Below, piece by piece: positions 24,818 through 29,008 of a DNA stretch of 29,008 nt. The translations under genes and the position numbers were made by a program. Position 1 is the stretch's first letter. Each line of letters opens with the position of its first letter. Source of the DNA: Oscillospiraceae bacterium. GTDB lineage: Bacteria; Bacillota_A; Clostridia; Oscillospirales; Oscillospiraceae. Location of the stretch: assembly GCA_021771675.1 (NCBI GenBank), contig JAETOP010000041.1, positions 1-29,008 of the forward strand. The letters are read 5' to 3'. The notes under the pieces were generated by a model. That model worked only from the letters and a program-made list of their open reading frames with translations. It ran no database searches and had not been told where the DNA came from.

Positions 24818-25813
24818 ATGCACTACGATTATCTGGTGGTGGGTGTGGGACTGTTCGGTGCGGCCTTTGCCCAGCGGATGCAGGAGGATGGGAAATCCGT
24901 CCTGGTCATTGAAAGACGAAACCACATCGATGGCAATGTGTATACGGAGAAAGTAGAGGGCATTCAGGTTCACCGTTACGGGGCCCACATCTTCCATACC
25001 GACAGCAAGAAAGCCTGGGAGTATGTGAACCGATTTGCCGAATTTAACCGCTATACCAATGCTCCCATTGCCAATTACCGCGGCGAGCTTTATTCCCTGC
25101 CCTTCAACATGTATACCTTCCATCAGATGTGGGGCGTGAATACGCCTCAAAAGGCAGTGGAGATTATTTCCATGCAGCGGTACAACAGCGGCATTGTGGG
25201 TCCCAAAAATCTGGAAGAGCAGGCTATTTCCTTGGTAGGTACGGATATTTACGAGAAGCTCATCAAGGGCTACACGGAAAAGCAATGGGGCCGCCCCTGC
25301 CGGGAATTGCCATCGTTTATCATCCGCCGCCTGCCGGTGCGCTATACCTACGATAACAATTACGTCACCTCCCGCTATCAGAGCATCCCAATCGGAGGTT
25401 ATACCCGAATGGTGGAAAAGATGCTCTCCGGCATTGAAGTCCGGCTGAATGTGGACTATCTGGAGGACAAAGCCCACTGGGACAGCTTGGCGGACAGGGT
25501 GGTCTACACCGGCCCCATCGATACTTACTTTGGGTATTGCTGCGGCCCTCTGGCTTACCGCTCCGTCCGCTTCGAGACGGAGGTGCTGGATATGCCCACA
25601 GACAGCACCCCCTACTCCACCGGCATTAAGGTGGACATCATCGTCATGTTCTGCCTGATTCCCATGATCGCTTGGGCAGCGACCCTCTGGGCTATGAAGG
25701 GTTATAGTCTCACCGGAGCCAAGATGAAGGAAATTCAGAAAGTCAACGCTCAGCGGAAGCAGGCCATTGCCCAGGGAATGTCTCTGGAAGAGGCTATGGA
25801 GAAGTGGAAATAA
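24818..25813 (+). pseudogene. In-frame chimera: UDP-galactopyranose mutase N-terminal part fused to GPH transporter tail
   Basis: 331 codons from ATG 24818 (AGAGGA upstream). Residues 1-260 are a UDP-galactopyranose mutase: FAD motif YLVVGVGLFGAAFAQ, VIERRNHIDGN, HRYGAHIFHTD, YTEKQWGRPCRELP, YTGPIDTYFGYCCGPLAYRSVRFETE. Just after VLDMPT (junction about 25596-25622) the sequence becomes a membrane helix, IVMFCLIPMIAWAATLWAMKGYSLTG, and KMKEIQKVNAQRKQA, the usual C terminus of GPH sugar symporters. The mutase has lost its last 100 or so residues, including part of the FAD fold, so it is probably inactive, although the frame is open and it lies 38 nt after the symporter gene in an operon. It most likely arose by deletion between glf and a second symporter gene; a chimeric assembly is the alternative. 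Confidence 0.85.
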
Positions 25814-25951
25814 ACCCAAAACTGATACGATTATAGCGATTGTGTAAGCAGGAAATGACAGCAACGTGACACTGACGGCTACAGCCGGGGACTTTGCGGC
25901 AAATCCAACGATATAGGTTTTTCCTAGCGGTTCAAAAAGGAGTACACAGCA

Positions 25952-28366
25952 ATGGAGATAAAAGAGACAATCGAAATCTTGTCACTAGAGGAAAAAGCCG
26001 CCCTGCTCCAGGGCTGGAGCACCTGGACCACCTGGGACGGCAGCAAAATGGGAATCCCCGCCATTTTCCTGTCCGACGGCCCCCACGGGCTTCGCAAGCA
26101 GGCGGGAGCGGGAGATCATCTGGGCCTCAATGCCTCCATCCCCGCCACCTGCTTCCCCACCGCTGCCACCATGGCCAACTCCTGGGATACGGAATTGGGC
26201 GAAGAGCTGGGTCGGGCTCTGGGCGAGGAAGCGGCGGCAAATGATGTCCATGTGGTTCTGGGCCCGGGGCTGAATATGAAGCGTTCTCCCTTGTGCGGAC
26301 GGAATTTTGAGTATTTCTCCGAGGACCCCTATCTCGCCGGGAAAATGGGAGCCGCCTATGTCCGGGGCATTCAGAGCAAAGGTGCTGCCGCCTGTCCCAA
26401 GCATTTCGCCGTCAACTCCCAGGAGCTGCGGCGGATGTGCATGGATTCCGTTTTGGACGAGCGCACCCTCCGGGAAATCTACCTCACCGCCTTTGAAACC
26501 GCCGTGAAGGAAGGCGGCGCAAAGGCCATCATGTCCAGCTATAACCAGGTGAACGGCACCTATGCCAACGAAAATGCCCACCTGCTGACGGAGATTCTTC
26601 GGGAAGAATGGGGCTTCGACGGCTTCGTGGTCACCGACTGGGGCGGAGACAACGACCATACCCAGGGCGTGAAGGCCGGTTCCAACCTGGTCATGCCCAT
26701 CCCCGGCCCGGACTGCGCCATTGGCCTCATCAAGGCGGTGCAGGAAGGCAGAATTTCCGAAAAGATTCTGGACAAACGAGTAGGGGAGCTGCTGAAACAG
26801 GTGTTCTCCCTCACCGAATCCGTAGCCGCCGCAAAAAAGAGCTTCGATGTGGATGCCCACCATGAAATCGCGGAAAAATGCGCCGCCGGCTCCATTGTCC
26901 TGCTGGACAACGACGACATTCTCCCGTTGAAGAAGGAAACCAAAACCGCCATCATTGGCGACTTTGCCAAAGCACCCCGATACCAGGGCGCAGGCTCCAG
27001 CCAGGTCAATCCCACAAAGCTGGACAATCTCTATGACTGCCTGGCTTCTGCCGGGTTGGACATTACAGGCTATGCCCAGGGCTTTGACCGGAAAAATCCC
27101 CAGCCTGATCCGGGGATGATCGAGGAAGCGGTTCAAATTGCAAGGGAAGCGGAAGTGGTTCTGCTCTGCGTGGGGCTGGACGAAATTCTGGAATCCGAGG
27201 GTATGGATCGGCTGCACATGGAGCTCTCCCAGAGCCAGCAGGCCCTGATTGATGCAGTGTCCAACGTCAACAAAAACATCATTCTGGTGCTCTCCGGCGG
27301 CGCTCCCTTTGTCATGCCGGAAAGAGACAAGTATCGTGCTGCCATCCACGGGTATCTCGGCGGTCAGGCCGGTGCCAGTGCCATGGCCAAGGCGCTGCTG
27401 GGGGACATCAACCCCTCCGGCAAGCTGAACGAGACCTGGCCCCTGAGGCTGGAGGACAACCCCTCCTATCCTTACTTCCCCAGTAAAGAGCGCACCGCCG
27501 AATACCGGGAAGGGCTGTACATCGGCTATCGCTATTACGATACCGCAAAGATAAACGTGCGCTATCCCTTCGGCTACGGTCTGAGCTACACCACTTTCCT
27601 CTATTCCGATATTTACGCAGACCAGAACCGTGCGACCTTTACCCTCACTAACATTGGCTCCCGGGATGGTGCGGAGATTGCCCAGGTGTACATTTCCTGC
27701 AAGAACGGTAAGGTCTTCCGCCCCAAGAAGGAGCTGAAAGGCTTTACGAAAGTGTTCCTGAAAGCGGGAGAGCGCAAAGAGGTGACGGTAACTCTGGATG
27801 ACAAAGCCTTCCGCTACTTCAATGTCAAGACCAACCGCTGGGAAGTGGAGACCGCCGACTATGAAATCAGCGTGGGTGCCAGCGTGGCGGATATTCGCCT
27901 CACCAGTCAAATCCATGTGACCGGCACCAACGCTCCCATCCCTTACGATGCGATGCCCAGCTACGAAAGCGGAAAAATCATGTCCGTATCCGATGAAGAA
28001 TTCCGTAAGCTTCTGGGGCGCCCAATCCCGGATGGCAGTTGGAGCGGCGAACTAACCAGGAACGATGCTATCTGTCAGCTCTACTACGCCAAGACAGGGA
28101 TAGCCCGTTTCGCCTACAAAATCCTGACCCACCTGAAAAACAAGTCCGAGGCCAAGGGAAAGCCCGATTTGAATATTCTGTTCATCTATAATATGCCTTT
28201 CCGGGCCATGGGGAAAATGTCCGGCGGCATGGTCAGCGACAAGATGGTGGACGATATTGTCTTCCTGGTCAACGGTCACTTCTGGCGAGGGCTGGGCTGC
28301 CTGGTTGTGGACTTCTTCAAAAACTTAAGTGCAAACATAAGCTTTATGAAGAAATTAGAAAAATAA
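25952..28366 (+). CDS. Cytosolic GH3 beta-glucosidase-like enzyme (standard domain order)
   Basis: 804 residues, AAGGAG 9 nt upstream of ATG, no signal peptide or membrane anchor. Standard order: TIM barrel first (LSDGPHGLR, KRSPLCGRNFEYFSEDP, CPKHFAVNSQE, nucleophile Asp229 in FVVTDWGGDND), then the alpha/beta sandwich domain (GLDEILESEGMDRLHMELS, with the Glu of SEGMDR near the acid/base position), then a fibronectin-III-like domain (YPFGYGLSYTTF, VYISCKNGKVFRPKKELKGF). An extra C-terminal stretch of about 150 residues (from PIPYDAMPSYESG) is predicted to be helical. It probably hydrolyses imported beta-glucosides or similar. The 138-nt gap upstream shows no convincing promoter, so it is likely the last gene of the P4 operon. 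Confidence 0.88.
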   Translation: MEIKETIEILSLEEKAALLQGWSTWTTWDGSKMGIPAIFLSDGPHGLRKQAGAGDHLGLNASIPATCFPTAATMANSWDTELGEELGRALGEEAAANDVHVVLGPGLNMKRSPLCGRNFEYFSEDPYLAGKMGAAYVRGIQSKGAAACPKHFAVNSQELRRMCMDSVLDERTLREIYLTAFETAVKEGGAKAIMSSYNQVNGTYANENAHLLTEILREEWGFDGFVVTDWGGDNDHTQGVKAGSNLVMPIPGPDCAIGLIKAVQEGRISEKILDKRVGELLKQVFSLTESVAAAKKSFDVDAHHEIAEKCAAGSIVLLDNDDILPLKKETKTAIIGDFAKAPRYQGAGSSQVNPTKLDNLYDCLASAGLDITGYAQGFDRKNPQPDPGMIEEAVQIAREAEVVLLCVGLDEILESEGMDRLHMELSQSQQALIDAVSNVNKNIILVLSGGAPFVMPERDKYRAAIHGYLGGQAGASAMAKALLGDINPSGKLNETWPLRLEDNPSYPYFPSKERTAEYREGLYIGYRYYDTAKINVRYPFGYGLSYTTFLYSDIYADQNRATFTLTNIGSRDGAEIAQVYISCKNGKVFRPKKELKGFTKVFLKAGERKEVTVTLDDKAFRYFNVKTNRWEVETADYEISVGASVADIRLTSQIHVTGTNAPIPYDAMPSYESGKIMSVSDEEFRKLLGRPIPDGSWSGELTRNDAICQLYYAKTGIARFAYKILTHLKNKSEAKGKPDLNILFIYNMPFRAMGKMSGGMVSDKMVDDIVFLVNGHFWRGLGCLVVDFFKNLSANISFMKKLEK

Positions 28367-28671
28367 AACGATAAAATTATTTTCTAGGAAGAGAAAGTCC
28401 AAACGCAATCAATTGCTGCGGTTGAGAGCATCCTGTTTTGAAGCGCTTCCAAAAGATGATTTGAAAGAGAATAGACACAGAAATGCATAAAAAGACAGGA
28501 CTGCTGCGAATAAAATACATTCTATTCCACAGGCCGCATTTATTGCGAATCTGTCTTTTCCGAGAACCGCCCCCAAACAACCAATACACCCGGAGTAAGT
28601 TCCGAATTCATTCGGTACTTACTCCGTTTTTTTATTGTCGAAAAACATCGATTGCCGTCGAATGGGCGTTC
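28367..28671. other. Intergenic region with palindromes after the GH3 gene
   Basis: No gene is supported. It holds a 19-nt near-palindrome, TTTTGAAGCGCTTCCAAAA (28436-28454), centred on CG and reminiscent of a LacI-family operator. It also has an imperfect inverted repeat (AAAAGACAG near 28491 with CTGTCTTTT near 28552) and the strong terminator listed separately. A single LytTR-like half site, AATTGCTGCGGT (28411-28422), resembles the first repeat of P4 but has no good partner. Confidence 0.5.
28591..28633 (+). terminator. Strong rho-independent terminator
   Basis: The stem arms CGGAGTAAGT (28591-28600) and ACTTACTCCG (28617-28626) continue after a T-T mismatch into an inner stem CCGAA/TTCGG, and are followed by seven T (28627-28633). 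It ends plus-strand transcription from the GH2-GH3 operon and marks the right edge of the glycosidase locus. Confidence 0.9.
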
Positions 28672-28881
28672 ATGCCCCATATCATGAAAGAAATGGTTGA
28701 GCACCTCCATCAATGCTTACAGATGTTGCCCAAAGCTGAGAGAGATTTAATCTATGCCATCTTTTATGAGGAAGAAACGGAAGCCAGCTACGCCGAGAGA
28801 GTTGGCCTGACTCAATCCGGGGTGAGCAGAAAATGTAAGGTGATTTTGGCAAAATTGAAAAAGTTTATGAACAAATTATAA
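28672..28881 (+). pseudogene. C-terminal remnant of a sigma-70 region 4-like protein
   Basis: About 70 codons ending in a native stop: VEHLHQCLQMLPKAERDLIY, then the helix-turn-helix block ETEASYAERVGLTQSGVSRK and ILAKLKKFMNKL. This matches the C-terminal half of the frameshifted gene at 448-870 and related small sigma-like proteins on conjugative elements. No ribosome site precedes the possible ATGs at 28672, 28684 or 28693. The N-terminal half (MEKRNQYY-type) is absent; the frame upstream is unrelated and crosses a terminator. I read it as a 5'-truncated gene. A short functional helix-turn-helix protein is less likely. Confidence 0.65.
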
Positions 28882-28890
28882 ATTTTGCTT

Positions 28891-29008
28891 AGGGCAACAC
28901 CGCACAATAGGAGCTGCGGGTTTCGGCGGATCTTTTGTACCCACTCTTCAGTTTGGAAAAAGGGAAATACACAAAGTATTCCGCCTTTTTCCATACTTTG
29001 ATTGGGCA
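28891..29008. repeat. Second, divergent copy of the palindromic MITE-like element (cut by window end)
   Basis: It shares with the element at 7690-7852 (opposite orientation) the segments CGGATCTTTTG (28927-28937) and AATACACAAAGTATTCCG (28966-28983), separated by exactly 28 nt in both copies. It begins AGGGCA like the other element's end. It forms its own hairpin with GGAAAAAGG (28955-28963) and CCTTTTTCC (28984-28992). The outer arms are diverged and the right end lies beyond the window. Confidence 0.75.

Noticed and set aside
25868..25930. Possible fifth LytTR repeat pair before the last GH3 (GACGGC at 25874 and TGCGGC at 25895, 21 bp apart)
   Set aside because: The upstream halves of both repeats do not resemble AGGTTR, and no -10-like hexamer lies at the +32 position. 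The gene is better read as the end of the P4 operon.
28411..28477. LytTR-like half site AATTGCTGCGGT after the last GH3
   Set aside because: It resembles the first repeat of P4, but the word 21 bp downstream (CCTGTTTTGAAG) is poor and the predicted -10 (TAGACA) is weak. It may be a decayed site; not counted.
1..29008. CRISPR arrays, tRNA or rRNA genes, intact transposase genes
   Set aside because: Looked for on both strands; no regularly spaced repeats, cloverleaf-like segments or transposase motifs were recognised.

Overview
The window looks like part of a chromosome of an anaerobic, probably gut-dwelling Clostridia (Bacillota). This rests on AGGAGG-type ribosome sites, sigmaA promoters, AgrC/LytTR signalling, a DUF6273-like surface protein and circularly permuted GH3 beta-glucosidases of the Ruminococcus/Butyrivibrio type. 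I cannot fix the genus. The content is a glycan- or glycoside-degradation locus of about 26 kb (2.2-28.4 kb), flanked by decayed accessory DNA.

Layout. 1-870: intergenic DNA and a frameshifted gene for a sigma-70 region 4-like protein of the kind found on conjugative elements. 880-2158 (-): a chimeric pseudogene, the N-terminal half of a GH43 glycosidase joined to a 2-hydroxyacid dehydrogenase fragment. 2333-7638 (+): lipoprotein GH78 alpha-L-rhamnosidase plus membrane-anchored GH3. 7690-7852: a MITE-like palindromic element with a 4-bp target duplication. 7904-9963 (-): AgrC-like histidine kinase and LytTR response regulator. 10153-15436 (+): lipoprotein, GH3, four-helix membrane protein, second lipoprotein, terminator. 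15515-16519 (+): SGNH esterase lipoprotein. 16631-20733 (+): GH3 and a DUF6273-like surface protein. 20889-28366 (+): cytosolic GH2, GPH-family symporter, a glf/transporter chimera and a cytosolic GH3. 28.4-29.0 kb: terminator, second sigma-like remnant and a second copy of the palindromic element.

The main discovery is regulatory. Four promoters (upstream of 2333, 10153, 16631 and 20889) share one architecture. Each has two imperfect copies of AGGTTRTGCGGT exactly 21 bp apart, and a -10 hexamer starting exactly 32 nt after the last base of the TGC in the second copy, with a weak -35 in between. Paired direct repeats at two-helical-turn spacing are the classic LytTR operator. The only regulator gene here is a LytTR regulator, driven by a perfect-consensus sigmaA promoter (TTGACA-17-TATAAT). 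I infer a local LytTR regulon of four glycosidase operons.

Working model: an AgrC-like kinase senses an extracellular cue. LytTR then switches on surface enzymes (rhamnosidase, three GH3 enzymes anchored at both ends, an esterase) that trim rhamnose- and glucose-decorated compounds outside the cell. A GPH symporter imports the products, and GH2 and GH3 finish hydrolysis in the cytosol. The substrate is not determined by the sequence. Rhamnosylated plant glycosides or pectic side chains are reasonable guesses.
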